Source of the DNA: Salimicrobium album
Lineage (GTDB): Bacteria > Bacillota > Bacilli > Bacillales > Halobacillaceae
DNA: 64,000 bases
Reading direction: 5' to 3'
NCBI RefSeq assembly: GCF_900107115.1
Contig: NZ_FNOS01000005.1
Span: 186,001-250,000 of the forward strand
Shown here: piece by piece, positions 15,761 to 24,497 of the stretch
How the letters are laid out: each line of letters starts with the position of its first letter
Position numbering within the stretch: position 1 is the stretch's first letter
Position numbers and translations under genes: made by a program
The notes under the pieces: generated by a model
Seen by the model: the letters and a program-made list of their open reading frames with translations, nothing else
Databases searched by the model: none
Told to the model about the DNA's origin: nothing

Positions 15761-17416
15761 ATGATATCAGCAACGTGGAACTGGCTGTGGGAAAAGCACG
15801 ACCAGGCCAAGGAACTTCTCAGTTTTTTCGTTAAGCCGAATAACAGTGGCACCTCCACCGGGAAAGCGACCGATTCAGAACGAAGTGCAAGGCCGGATGA
15901 CGATAATGGGGGTCCAAGTTACTCAAAGGTTCAATGGATTGGTCTGATCATCGGCCCGCTTTTGTTTGTACTTACACTTTTGTTTTTCCAGCCTGAAGGC
16001 ATGTCGGATGACGCCCAGGCGGTACTCGCAAGTACGCTCTGGGTAGCGAGCTGGTGGATGACGGAAGCGGCTCCCATACCGCTTACTTCTCTCCTTCCAA
16101 TCATTCTGTTTCCGCTTACCGGAGGTCTCGGGATGGACGAGACGGCGTCTTCCTACGGGGACGATACGATCTTTTTATTCATGGGAGGGTTCATGATAGC
16201 TCTCGCCATGGAAAAATGGAACTTACACAAGCGGATCGCTCTAAGTATTATTCTCGTAATAGGAACAAATACGGAGCGGATTATACTCGGGTTTATGGTA
16301 GCCACAGGCTTTCTGTCCATGTGGATTTCCAATACGGCGACCGCCATGATGATGGTGCCGATAGGTCTCGCTATCATTTACCAGGTATCGGAACAGTTGA
16401 AAGACGATGACTCCATCGATACATCGAAGGAGAACTTCGGGTTCGGGAAAGCACTTATGCTCGGTATTGCCTACTCCGCTTCGATCGGGGGAGTGAGTAC
16501 TCTCATCGGGACGCCTCCGAACACAGCTTTCGCTGCTATTGCCGGCGATTTATACGGCGTGGAAATATCCTTCGCACGCTGGATGCTGTTCGGTGTGCCG
16601 GTAGCGTGGACCTTCCTTTTCATTGCGTGGTTTTACCTGATTAAAGTAGCCTACCCGCTGAAGCTGAAAACATTACCGGGAGGCCGGGATGTTATTAAGA
16701 AAGAGAAAGATGCGATAGGAAGAGCGGGCTTTGAGGAGAAAGTGATCCTAGTCGTATTCATACTGGCTGCTTTCTCCTGGATCACCCGTTCCTTCCTGCT
16801 GCAGGAGTTCGTGAACGAAAACATAAATGATGCTGTCATTGCCCTTACTGCTTCCGTCATTCTGTTCCTCATTCCCGCGAAGAACGAAAAGGGAGGAAGG
16901 ATTTTGGACTGGGACACTGCAGTGAAACTGCCGTGGGGCATTCTGCTTCTGTTCGGCGGAGGACTGGCTATCGCCGGAGGATTCAGTGCATCGGGCCTCT
17001 CCGAGTGGCTCGGGAATCAGCTTACTATACTTGAAGGCGTCAATCTGTTCGTCGTCCTGCTGGCCGTGACGGTGATGGTGATCTTCCTTACCGAAATCAC
17101 TTCGAATACGGCGACGGCGAATATGATGTATCCGATCATGGCGTCACTTGCGGTAGCGCTCGGGGTGCACCCTTATGCTGTTATGATCGCTGCCGGCGTA
17201 GCTTCCTCTTCGGCATTTATGCTGCCGGTGGCTACTCCTCCGAACGCCGTCGTATTCGGTTCCGGATATCTCCGCATACCGGACATGGCCAAAGCCGGTA
17301 TCGCTTTGAACTTTGTAGGGGTCATTATCGTAACCCTCGCCGTTTATTTCTGGCTTCCTGTGGCATGGGGCATCGATTTGACCGAAGTACCGGAAATGCT
17401 CAAGAATCCAAATTAA
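15761..17416 (+). CDS. DASS-family sodium:dicarboxylate symporter
   Basis: 551 aa, divalent anion:Na+ symporter (SLC13/SdcS-like) family. Two inverted halves each carry the SNT substrate/Na+ motif: WISNTATAMMMVPI (about 187-200) and EITSNTATANMMYPI (about 445-459), with matching hairpins STLIGTPPNTAFA and LPVATPPNAVVFGSG. The likely substrate is a C4-dicarboxylate such as succinate, fumarate or malate. About 60 hydrophilic residues precede the first helix, longer than in staphylococcal SdcS. ATG at 15761 is chosen because GGGAGG lies about 7 bases upstream; the ATG at 15746 lacks a binding site. -10 box TATAAT at 15712-15717 without a clear -35. Confidence 0.92.
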   Translation: MISATWNWLWEKHDQAKELLSFFVKPNNSGTSTGKATDSERSARPDDDNGGPSYSKVQWIGLIIGPLLFVLTLLFFQPEGMSDDAQAVLASTLWVASWWMTEAAPIPLTSLLPIILFPLTGGLGMDETASSYGDDTIFLFMGGFMIALAMEKWNLHKRIALSIILVIGTNTERIILGFMVATGFLSMWISNTATAMMMVPIGLAIIYQVSEQLKDDDSIDTSKENFGFGKALMLGIAYSASIGGVSTLIGTPPNTAFAAIAGDLYGVEISFARWMLFGVPVAWTFLFIAWFYLIKVAYPLKLKTLPGGRDVIKKEKDAIGRAGFEEKVILVVFILAAFSWITRSFLLQEFVNENINDAVIALTASVILFLIPAKNEKGGRILDWDTAVKLPWGILLLFGGGLAIAGGFSASGLSEWLGNQLTILEGVNLFVVLLAVTVMVIFLTEITSNTATANMMYPIMASLAVALGVHPYAVMIAAGVASSSAFMLPVATPPNAVVFGSGYLRIPDMAKAGIALNFVGVIIVTLAVYFWLPVAWGIDLTEVPEMLKNPN

Positions 17417-17433
17417 ATAACGATGATGTAAAT

Positions 17434-17476
17434 AAAGAAGAAGCATGGAGTGTACGCTCTATGCTTCTTCTTTTTG
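17434..17476. terminator. Bidirectional terminator
   Basis: 17-bp stem AAAGAAGAAGCATGGAG/CTCTATGCTTCTTCTTT with a 6-base loop, shared by the DASS gene and the convergent MFS gene. Confidence 0.9.
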
Positions 17477-17484
17477 TCATGCCG

Positions 17485-18681
17485 CTAATTTCCGATCTTT
17501 ACCGTGCTTCGTACGATAACGATATAGATGAGCGGAAGGAGGGCGAGAAAAATCATCAGTCCCGGCCACCCCTGTGAATTGTAAAGGGGGCCGAGCATTG
17601 AACTTCCGGTCACGACGCCTATATAGTAAGAAACAAGATAAAGGCTGGAGGCACTGCCCTTGTGATGTGTGACGAGATCCCCGATAGAGGAGGCGGTCAG
17701 GGAGTGTGCGGTAAAGAACCCAAGGCAGAGAAGGGCAAGGCCTATAGAAATAATCCATACAGCGTCGAAAAGCATAAGGGAAATACCGATACAGAGTACA
17801 AGAATCCCGGTGAGCCGCACGCTGCTCAGAGGAAAATGTCCGGCGAGCCATCCAGCTAGAGGCGAGCCGACAACACCAAGACCATAAGCGAAATAAAACA
17901 GAGAAATACTTGCAAGCGACAGGAAAAATGGGGCTTCCTGCAGATGGAACGGTAGGTAAGTCCATACCCCGGTGAAACTCGTCTGAAAAATGATTCCAAG
18001 ACCAAAAATAAGGAGCAGCCGAGGGTTTCTCAGATGATAAGAGAAACCATGCAGATCGTGGCGGAAAGAAAGCTCGCTTGATTCAAAGAAACGGGAGGTG
18101 GGGAGAAGACGGAGCATTAGCAGAAACATAACCGTACCAAGGCCCCCGAGCATATAAAAATACGTGTGCCAGGAAAAGAAATCGGTCATCGTTCCTGCCA
18201 TCACCCGTCCGACCATCCCTCCGAGGGCGTTGCTCGATATGTAAAGAGCGGTGGCTACGTGAACACTGCCGCTGTCGATTTCTTCGTGCAGATAGGCAAG
18301 AGCGGCGGCCGGGAGTCCGGCGAGAGCCACCCCCTGAATAAACCGCAGACAGATGAGCAGAAAAAAAGAATCTGTCCATGGAATAATCAGAAAAGGAATA
18401 GTCGCACCGGCAACGGAGGCTTTTATGAACGACGTCCGCCCGTGCCGGTCCGAAAAGAAACCGAGAACGATCAGTCCTACAATCAGCCCGGTGATTGTCA
18501 GGGAAAGTGACAGACTGGCTGCCGAGATACTTATATTGAATTCTTCCACATAGACGGGAAACAGCGGCTGGACGGCATACATACTTGCAAAAATAAAAAA
18601 GGATGCAAGAGTGAGGCTCAGTGTTATCTGCCAAAAACTCTTGTCCTTGGGTGTATAGGGTTGCTGCAGAGACAACGTCAT
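17485..18681 (-). CDS. MFS transporter (YnfM-like)
   Basis: 398 aa, twelve-helix major facilitator. First helix region FWQITLSLTLASFFIFASMY; MFS signature between TM2 and TM3 LGFFSDRHGRTSFI. Overall layout fits the YnfM/YgaY branch of drug/metabolite:H+ antiporters. The start chosen is ATG at 18681 with GAAGG 5 bases upstream, which leaves a 13-base gap to the upstream MFS gene; the frame stays open to a possible GTG at 18738 but would overlap that gene. Probably co-transcribed with the CynX/NimT-type gene at 18695. The substrate is unknown. Confidence 0.86.
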   Translation of the reverse strand: MTLSLQQPYTPKDKSFWQITLSLTLASFFIFASMYAVQPLFPVYVEEFNISISAASLSLSLTITGLIVGLIVLGFFSDRHGRTSFIKASVAGATIPFLIIPWTDSFFLLICLRFIQGVALAGLPAAALAYLHEEIDSGSVHVATALYISSNALGGMVGRVMAGTMTDFFSWHTYFYMLGGLGTVMFLLMLRLLPTSRFFESSELSFRHDLHGFSYHLRNPRLLLIFGLGIIFQTSFTGVWTYLPFHLQEAPFFLSLASISLFYFAYGLGVVGSPLAGWLAGHFPLSSVRLTGILVLCIGISLMLFDAVWIISIGLALLCLGFFTAHSLTASSIGDLVTHHKGSASSLYLVSYYIGVVTGSSMLGPLYNSQGWPGLMIFLALLPLIYIVIVRSTVKIGN

Positions 18682-18694
18682 CCCTCCCTTCTCG

Positions 18695-19882
18695 TTAAGA
18701 TTCTTCGACGTATCGGTTTCTTCCCGCTTCCATACCAAAAAGAATGACTCCTGCAGAAACGAGCAGAAGAGTGAGTACAGGCAGCATCCAGCTGCTGCTC
18801 AGATCATAGAGAAGGCCGATGAGCATCGGTCCGGCTGCTGCAAGCGTATAACCGAAAGCCTGCGCCATGCCGGACAGTGCTGCCGCCTGCCGGGCCGACT
18901 TCGTTCTCATGCCAAGAAAAGCGAGAGCGAGAGCAAAATTGCCGCTCAGGGCGATACCGATGCATATAATACTTACCATCAACAGAGCAAAAGAGTTACC
19001 GATCCACAAAATAAAATAACCGGCGAGAGAAAAAGTGCCGAGGATAAGCACCATTTTCCGCTGGTCGTTGAATTTCTCGGCTATAACCGGAACGATGAAG
19101 CTCGCAGGTAGTCCGATGAAAAGGGCGGCAGAAGTCATCCATCCTGCAGTTGCTATGCTGACGCCCCCGGCATTCAGAATTTCGGGAAGCCAGGCTACCG
19201 TGACGTAGAAGAGAAACGACTGCAGTCCCATGAATGATGCGATTTTCCATGCCAGCGGGGACGTCCACACATTGGTCTGGTCGAGTTCGAAATATTCCCC
19301 GTTACGTGGGGTGTTACGTTCTTTCCCAATCAGATAAATCCACAGGACCATTGCCAGAAAAGCGGGTACGGCCCAGATCGCCAGGGCATTCGTCCACCCC
19401 CACCCGAGTCCTGTAGCTACGGGAATGCTTACGCCTGAAGCCACCGAGGCAAATACTCCCATTGTTGTAACGTAGACTCCGGTCATGAGAGCGACTCTGT
19501 CAGGAAATTTCTCTTTCACTATTCCCGGCAGCAGAACGTTACAGACGGCGATACCGATACCTGCAAGCAGAGTACCTGCGAACAAAACAGCCGTATTCGG
19601 AATCAGCCGTACAGCAACCCCTGCGAATATCAGAAATGTTCCGGCGACCAGTACGATTTCATTTGTGAATCTGGCGCTGATTCTCGGGGTGACCGGGGAA
19701 GTGAAAGCGAAAGCGACAAGAGGTAACGTCGTTAAAAGGCCCGCGCTCCAGTTGGCAAGACTCAGATCTTCCCTGATAAGACCAATCACGGGGCCGACTG
19801 AAGTGATGGCCGGCCGCAGGTTAAACGACACGAGTACAATACCGAGGATGAGCAGGGCAGTATAGAATTTACGGTTGTTCAT
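18695..19882 (-). CDS. MFS transporter, CynX/NimT family
   Basis: 395 aa, twelve-helix major facilitator of the cyanate/nitroimidazole (CynX/NimT) branch: ILGIVLVSFNLRPAITSVGP in helix 1 is the hallmark, with GIGIAVCNVLLPGIVKEKFP in helix 4 and ALAFLGMRTKSARQAAALSG in the second half. Substrates in the branch include cyanate and 2-nitroimidazole, but most members are unassigned. ATG with AGAAGGAT upstream. It is first of a two-gene leftward MFS unit. Candidate extended -10 TGCTATAGT lies upstream on the minus strand near 19920. Confidence 0.88.
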   Translation of the reverse strand: MNNRKFYTALLILGIVLVSFNLRPAITSVGPVIGLIREDLSLANWSAGLLTTLPLVAFAFTSPVTPRISARFTNEIVLVAGTFLIFAGVAVRLIPNTAVLFAGTLLAGIGIAVCNVLLPGIVKEKFPDRVALMTGVYVTTMGVFASVASGVSIPVATGLGWGWTNALAIWAVPAFLAMVLWIYLIGKERNTPRNGEYFELDQTNVWTSPLAWKIASFMGLQSFLFYVTVAWLPEILNAGGVSIATAGWMTSAALFIGLPASFIVPVIAEKFNDQRKMVLILGTFSLAGYFILWIGNSFALLMVSIICIGIALSGNFALALAFLGMRTKSARQAAALSGMAQAFGYTLAAAGPMLIGLLYDLSSSWMLPVLTLLLVSAGVILFGMEAGRNRYVEES

Positions 19883-20058
19883 TATGTATCCTTCTTTCCA
19901 TTGATTTACTTTTACTACTATAGCATGAAGATTCCTCTGTTGCCTATGAGCCGGAATCGTTAATTCGTTGTTTCTGCCATATTTTTAACAGAGGAAAAGG
20001 GGATAGTCTGCTGTTTGAAAAATTATGTAAGAATGTTTAGAAAAATCAGTAATATAGA

Positions 20059-20087
20059 TTGAAGCTCTTCAGGAAAGGTAGTATAAT
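20059..20087 (+). promoter_or_regulatory. Promoter of cstA
   Basis: -35 TTGAAG (20059-20064), 17-bp spacer, -10 TATAAT (20082-20087). The rest of the 265-base region between the divergent MFS and cstA genes is AT-rich and shows no other clear signal. Confidence 0.75.
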
Positions 20088-20147
20088 TAAATCCATATTG
20101 AAAACGAATACATAAAGATGCGGAAGATGATTAAAGGGGGAAGGCTG

Positions 20148-21884
20148 ATGAACGGGATTTGGCTTGCGGTTTTCGGTATTATTGTCCTGGCACTTGGTTA
20201 TCGGTATTATTCTAAATTCTTGGCAGAAAAGATTTACAAACTTGACCCGAACTACACGACACCGGCTCATAAATATAAAGACGGTGTGGACTTCGTTCCG
20301 ACGAATAAGTGGGTTTTATGGGGACATCACTTCACGTCTGTTGCGGGAGCTGCTCCGATTCTCGGCCCTGCTATCGCTGTGTACTGGGGATGGCTTCCGG
20401 CTCTTTTGTGGGTGCTTCTCGGTACCGTTTTTGCGGCAGGTGTCCATGACTTCGGTACACTCGTTCTGTCTGTACGGCATAAAGGGCAGTCAGTAGGGAC
20501 GCTCGCGAATACGCTGATCGGTCAACGCGCCAAAATACTGTTTTTATTCATTATTCTTATCCTGGTGCTCATGGTCAACGCTGTATTCGCCTGGGTTATA
20601 GCAAACCTGTTCATCACAAATCCGTCCGCGGTGCTGTCTGTATTCATCCAGATACCGCTGGCCATATGGATTGGTTATACGGTATACAAAAAGCAGGGAA
20701 GTATGCTTCTGCCGTCTCTGGCAGCTCTTGCGGTTATGTATCTGACGGCCATCGTCGCCAGTTATGTTCCGGCTCTGCAGATTGACCTGGTCAGCTATTT
20801 CGGCGGGGAAGGCAGTACTTCTCTTTTCGGAGCTTCGGCTACATCTATGGCTTTCTTCGTCTGGATCATTATCCTGATGGTTTATGTGTATATAGCTTCG
20901 ACGATGCCGGTATGGAAACTTCTGCAGCCGAGGGATTTTATCAACTCCCATCAGCTGGTTGTCGGACTTGCCATCCTTTATCTGGGTCTTCTGTTTTCGA
21001 ACCCGGAGGTCACTGCGCCGGTAAATAACGGAACGGCAGATACATCCTGGTTCCCTTTGCTGTTTATAACCATCGCCTGCGGGGCGATTTCCGGCTTCCA
21101 CGGTCTTGTGTCTTCCGGCACCTCATCCAAGCAGCTGGATAAAGAAACGGATGCCCGGTTCGTCGGATATCTTGGTGCTGTAGGGGAAGGGGCGCTCGCT
21201 TTGATTTCCATCATAGCCGTAGTAACTTTCTTTCCTACAGCGGGAGATTTCACAAACACGTACAGCGGCTTTGCGGAAGCAAGCGGAGCGGGTCTCGGGG
21301 TTTTCGTTCAGGGCGCAGCCCAGCTGGCGACCGGACTTGGCATCCCTGCCCAGGCTGCAGCTACCATCGTATCGGTAATCGTTGTAAGCTTTGCGGCTAC
21401 GACACTCGATTCATCGGTGCGTCTGATGCGTTATATCATCTCCGAACTGGGTACGGAATATAATGTTCCGGCGCTGACAAAGACTCATGTTGCTACTACA
21501 GTCGCTGTCGTTTCCAGTGCTGCTCTTACACTTATTCCGGAAGGTCCGAAAGGTTTCGGTTCCGGAGGATATCTGTTATGGCCGCTGTTCGGTACGTCGA
21601 ACCAGCTGCTTGCAGGTATCAGTCTGTTACTTATTTCCGTATGGCTGAAGCGGCTCGGCCGAAATTACTGGCCGGCGATGATTCCGATGATTTTCCTGAT
21701 GTTCATGACCCTCTGGGCCATGATTTCTCAGGTACTCACCGACTGGGCACCGTGGGTGGAAGGATCTGACTGGCTTCTGTTTACGTTCGGCGCTCTTATT
21801 ATGGTATTCGCCATATGGATAACGATTACTGCCATCTCTGTTCTGATGAAAGAAGATGGAGGTAAAGTCGAAAAAAGTAACTGA
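20148..21884 (+). CDS. cstA: Carbon starvation protein A (peptide/pyruvate-type transporter)
   Basis: 578 aa, CstA family integral membrane protein with about 15 hydrophobic segments. Typical N-terminus LGYRYYSKFLAEKIYKLDPN, then FVPTNKWVLWGHHFTSVAGAAPI, GPAIAVYWGWLPALLWVLLG and HDFGTLVLSVRHKGQSVG. The size matches the shorter CstA of Bacillus rather than the roughly 700-aa enteric one. Family members take up peptides or pyruvate during carbon limitation. ATG at 20148 is chosen because AAAGGGGGAAGG lies just upstream. No partner sensor kinase or YjiX-type small protein follows. Confidence 0.93.
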   Translation: MNGIWLAVFGIIVLALGYRYYSKFLAEKIYKLDPNYTTPAHKYKDGVDFVPTNKWVLWGHHFTSVAGAAPILGPAIAVYWGWLPALLWVLLGTVFAAGVHDFGTLVLSVRHKGQSVGTLANTLIGQRAKILFLFIILILVLMVNAVFAWVIANLFITNPSAVLSVFIQIPLAIWIGYTVYKKQGSMLLPSLAALAVMYLTAIVASYVPALQIDLVSYFGGEGSTSLFGASATSMAFFVWIIILMVYVYIASTMPVWKLLQPRDFINSHQLVVGLAILYLGLLFSNPEVTAPVNNGTADTSWFPLLFITIACGAISGFHGLVSSGTSSKQLDKETDARFVGYLGAVGEGALALISIIAVVTFFPTAGDFTNTYSGFAEASGAGLGVFVQGAAQLATGLGIPAQAAATIVSVIVVSFAATTLDSSVRLMRYIISELGTEYNVPALTKTHVATTVAVVSSAALTLIPEGPKGFGSGGYLLWPLFGTSNQLLAGISLLLISVWLKRLGRNYWPAMIPMIFLMFMTLWAMISQVLTDWAPWVEGSDWLLFTFGALIMVFAIWITITAISVLMKEDGGKVEKSN

Positions 21885-21898
21885 TCGATAACAGAAAG

Positions 21899-21934
21899 AA
21901 GGGGAGCACAATACTTTTGTGACTCCTCTTTGAT
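21899..21934 (+). terminator. Terminator of cstA
   Basis: Stem AAGGGGAGCACAA/TTGTG(A)CTCCTCTT with a short T-rich tail. Confidence 0.65.
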
Positions 21935-22025
21935 TTGCAAGTGATGATACAAAGGTGTGGACCAAAGAATCAGGGAATGATGTCGATATGCACGAAACTC
22001 TGCTAGTCAAAGAAAGGAGAATTTT

Positions 22026-22292
22026 ATGCCTGATCGTAAATCGATGATCAAACGTCTCGTGGATTACTACGAAGAAGTGCTCAGTATGCCGCATCGAACG
22101 GAAATAGCCCGGGAATTAAGGGACGAGGATGATCTTTTCCTGCTGCTTCTGTATTCCGATATGCTTGGTATACCGAACCCGGCGTTCTACTATACTCTGG
22201 AACTGTACCCGTATATTATTGATAAGTATCACGACTGGCATTTACGGATGGGAATGGAAAAATCCCCCCTTGAGGGAATACGCTGCTGCTGA
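22026..22292 (+). CDS. Small protein ending in Cys-Cys (cory-CC-star type)
   Basis: 88 aa. Helical, acidic in the middle (ELRDEDDLFLLLLYSDMLGI), aromatic-rich after that (NPAFYYTLELYPYIIDKYHDW), and terminated by GIRCC directly before the stop. The two terminal cysteines are the only cysteines. From memory this agrees with a small family that NCBI names cory-CC-star, which is found beside ArsA/GET3-like ATPases; the function is unknown. ATG with GAAAGGAGAATT upstream. The ATPase gene starts 13 bases after its stop, so the pair forms an operon. No transmembrane helix is evident. Confidence 0.8.
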   Translation: MPDRKSMIKRLVDYYEEVLSMPHRTEIARELRDEDDLFLLLLYSDMLGIPNPAFYYTLELYPYIIDKYHDWHLRMGMEKSPLEGIRCC

Positions 22293-22305
22293 AGGAGAAT
22301 GATGT

Positions 22306-23247
22306 ATGAAAGAGAAAATTGTATTTATCGGTGGAAAAGGCGGAGTCGGGAAGTCGACGACGAGTGCGGCTCTTGCTCTGGTGAGAGCGGAAGAGGGAAA
22401 GAAAACACTTATCGTGTCCACCGATCCTGCCCACAACCTCGGAGATATTTTCCATACGAAGCTTAATCACGAGAAGAAGAAACTGACCGACAACCTGTGG
22501 GGGATGGAAGTGGATGCCCATGAAGAATCCGCCCGCTATATCGAAGGGGTCAAGAAAAACCTGGAAGGGCTTGTGAAATCAAAGATGGTCGAAGAAGTGC
22601 ACAGACAGATTGACATGGCGAGTGCCTCGCCTGGTGCGGAAGAAGCGGCTCTTTTCGACCGGATTACGGCAATTATCCTGGAGGAGAACGAACAATTCGA
22701 TCATATCATTTTTGATACAGCGCCGACCGGCCATACCCTTCGGCTGCTGACCCTCCCCGAAATGATGACTGTATGGATTGACGGGATGCTTGAGAAGCGT
22801 AAAAAAACGAACGATAATTATACACAGTTGCTCAATGACGGTGAGCCTGTCGAAGATCCTATTTATGATGTCCTCCAGGAACGACGGGAGAAGTTTGAAG
22901 CTGTACGGGAAATCGTTCTCGACGAGGAGAAAACGAACTTCGTATTCGTCATGATCCCCGAACGCCTCTCTATCCTTGAAACCGAACAGGCCATTAAACA
23001 GTTGCATCAGCACCATTTTCACATCCGCGATATTTTCGTGAATAAAGTGCTGCCGGATTACGCTGACGGCACTTTTCTTCAAAAACGCCGGGAAGTGGAA
23101 AAAGAACATCTGAAAGAGCTCCGGGAAACTTTCCGTAACCAGCACCTTGTCGAGATCCCGCTTTATGAAGAAGACATCGCCACGCTTGCACAATTAAAAG
23201 ATTTCAGTGATCACCTGCGTCACTCGATGACCGGCAGTAAATATTAA
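22306..23247 (+). CDS. GET3/ArsA-family ATPase without cysteines
   Basis: 313 aa. SIMIBI-class ATPase: deviant Walker A GGKGGVGKSTTSAA (about 9-22), switch I STDPAHNLGDIF (about 43-54), switch II IFDTAPTGHTLRLL (about 140-153). The protein has a single ATPase half like GET3 and bacterial homologues, not the double ArsA of enteric plasmids. There is no cysteine anywhere, so it has neither the GET3 zinc CxxC nor the ArsA metalloid-binding cysteines, and arsenite export is unlikely. ATG with AAGGAGAATG upstream. It follows the Cys-Cys protein by 13 bases. The stop overlaps the stop of the convergent P1 peptidase by 4 bases with no terminator between. Confidence 0.87.
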   Translation: MKEKIVFIGGKGGVGKSTTSAALALVRAEEGKKTLIVSTDPAHNLGDIFHTKLNHEKKKLTDNLWGMEVDAHEESARYIEGVKKNLEGLVKSKMVEEVHRQIDMASASPGAEEAALFDRITAIILEENEQFDHIIFDTAPTGHTLRLLTLPEMMTVWIDGMLEKRKKTNDNYTQLLNDGEPVEDPIYDVLQERREKFEAVREIVLDEEKTNFVFVMIPERLSILETEQAIKQLHQHHFHIRDIFVNKVLPDYADGTFLQKRREVEKEHLKELRETFRNQHLVEIPLYEEDIATLAQLKDFSDHLRHSMTGSKY

Positions 23248-24233
23248 ATCGGATATTTCCCCATGAGTTCACTCCAGGTCGGAGGGCGGAAACCGTTTCT
23301 TCCGGTCACCGGTTCCGCTTCCTGCAGGGAACGGAATATAGCTTCTTCCACAGCTTCCCCGACAGCACGGAACGCTCCGTCCAGAAGATGATCTGGGAGA
23401 CGGGGTTGATTCTTCGCGGTCGTAAAGCCGATGACTACATCCCCGCTTCCGTTGCCGATAAATGACCCTGTCCGGGAGAGTCCGGTGACGGATCGTTTCA
23501 GTATGCGCGTAAGTTGTCTGTGGGTAACAGGAAGGTCCGTTGCGACGATTATCATAATGGAGCCTTTATCCTCATGGGGTTCGGCTTTTACTTTGTCGGC
23601 CCAATACTTCCCGATCTGTTTCCCGTGGAACGTCAAATCGCTCATTACTCCGAAGTTTGTCAGAACGAGAACTCCGAGAGTGTAGGTGACCTTGTCGACT
23701 GAGATGAGACGGGAGGAAGAGCCGATACCTCCTTTCATGGAGTAGCACAGCATCCCGCGCCCGGCCCCGACGGATCCTTCCCGGAACTCTCTGCCGGCTG
23801 CGCGGATTGCTCTTCGGGCGTGTTCGGTAGTGATGCTTCTGCTTCTGATATCATTCAGAAACATATCGTTGCACTCCCCGACCACAGGGTTGACTGTTCC
23901 TGATGTTCTCCCGATTTCTTCATTCTCTTCCAGAGCATGGTCCAAAAGAGCATTCAAACAACTTCCGACTCCCAATGTATTGGTTAGCAGAAGGGGTGTC
24001 TCAAGTTCTCCAAGCTCCTCCAGCTGCATCATTCCGGACGTTTTCCCGTAGCCGTTTATTACGTGAGAAGCAGCAGTGACTTTTTCCCGGAATACATTAC
24101 CTCCATGCGGGAGTACAGCTGTAACTCCGGTCTGCACAGATCCTTCGCTCAATGTTTCATGTCCTACGAGAACACCCTCTACATCCGTTATTCTGTTGCT
24201 GTGTCCTTTCCCTGTTACTTCTGACCTGGCCAT
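23244..24233 (-). CDS. P1-family (DmpA-type) self-cleaving aminopeptidase
   Basis: 329 aa, peptidase family S58/P1. Visible: NRITDVEGVLVGHETL at the start, GKTSGMMQLEELGELETPLLLTNT (shown in DmpA relatives), VGECNDMFLND, and GAGRGMLCYSMKGGIGSSSR. The family cleaves itself before a catalytic Ser/Thr to give two chains and removes N-terminal residues from small peptides or amides. The Gly-x-Met-Ser stretch in LVLTNFGVMSDL near 209-220 is where DmpA relatives are cleaved, but I cannot fix the nucleophile. ATG with GGAGGCGG upstream. Single leftward gene whose stop overlaps that of the ATPase. Confidence 0.88.
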   Translation of the reverse strand: MARSEVTGKGHSNRITDVEGVLVGHETLSEGSVQTGVTAVLPHGGNVFREKVTAASHVINGYGKTSGMMQLEELGELETPLLLTNTLGVGSCLNALLDHALEENEEIGRTSGTVNPVVGECNDMFLNDIRSRSITTEHARRAIRAAGREFREGSVGAGRGMLCYSMKGGIGSSSRLISVDKVTYTLGVLVLTNFGVMSDLTFHGKQIGKYWADKVKAEPHEDKGSIMIIVATDLPVTHRQLTRILKRSVTGLSRTGSFIGNGSGDVVIGFTTAKNQPRLPDHLLDGAFRAVGEAVEEAIFRSLQEAEPVTGRNGFRPPTWSELMGKYPI

Positions 24234-24399
24234 TATTTACCGCCTCCTTCAGCTTTCTTTCATTTTATCATAAGCGTTTCAGTCAACGACTGTCCTTATT
24301 AATTGAAAAAGTTCACAATCCGTTGTCCTTTCCCGGCATAATACGTTTTATTGTGGTTAAACTATGAAACCTCCACCGGATGTTTGTGGTCCGCACACG

Positions 24400-24428
24400 T
24401 TGAGGAATGCGCTTTCAAGAATTATAAT
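24400..24428 (+). promoter_or_regulatory. Promoter of the put operon
   Basis: -35 TTGAGG (24400-24405), 17-bp spacer, -10 TATAAT (24423-24428). The 264-base region upstream of putB also contains CCAC-N9-GTGG (about 24373-24389) just before the -35; a PutR site there is possible but unproved. Confidence 0.7.
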
Positions 24429-24497
24429 TTTCTTAACAGTTCAAACAGATCTGCTACTAACTCTTCATGAGTTCAGGGAGGTAAGGAAAGAAAGGGT

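Noticed and set aside
18682-18738. N-terminal extension of the MFS transporter at 17485
   Set aside because: It would overlap the upstream MFS gene and adds a polar stretch; ATG 18681 with a ribosome site fits the family start.
22306-23247. Arsenite-pump ATPase (ArsA) annotation
   Set aside because: There is no cysteine in the protein and no arsB, arsD or arsR nearby, so a role in arsenic export is not supported.
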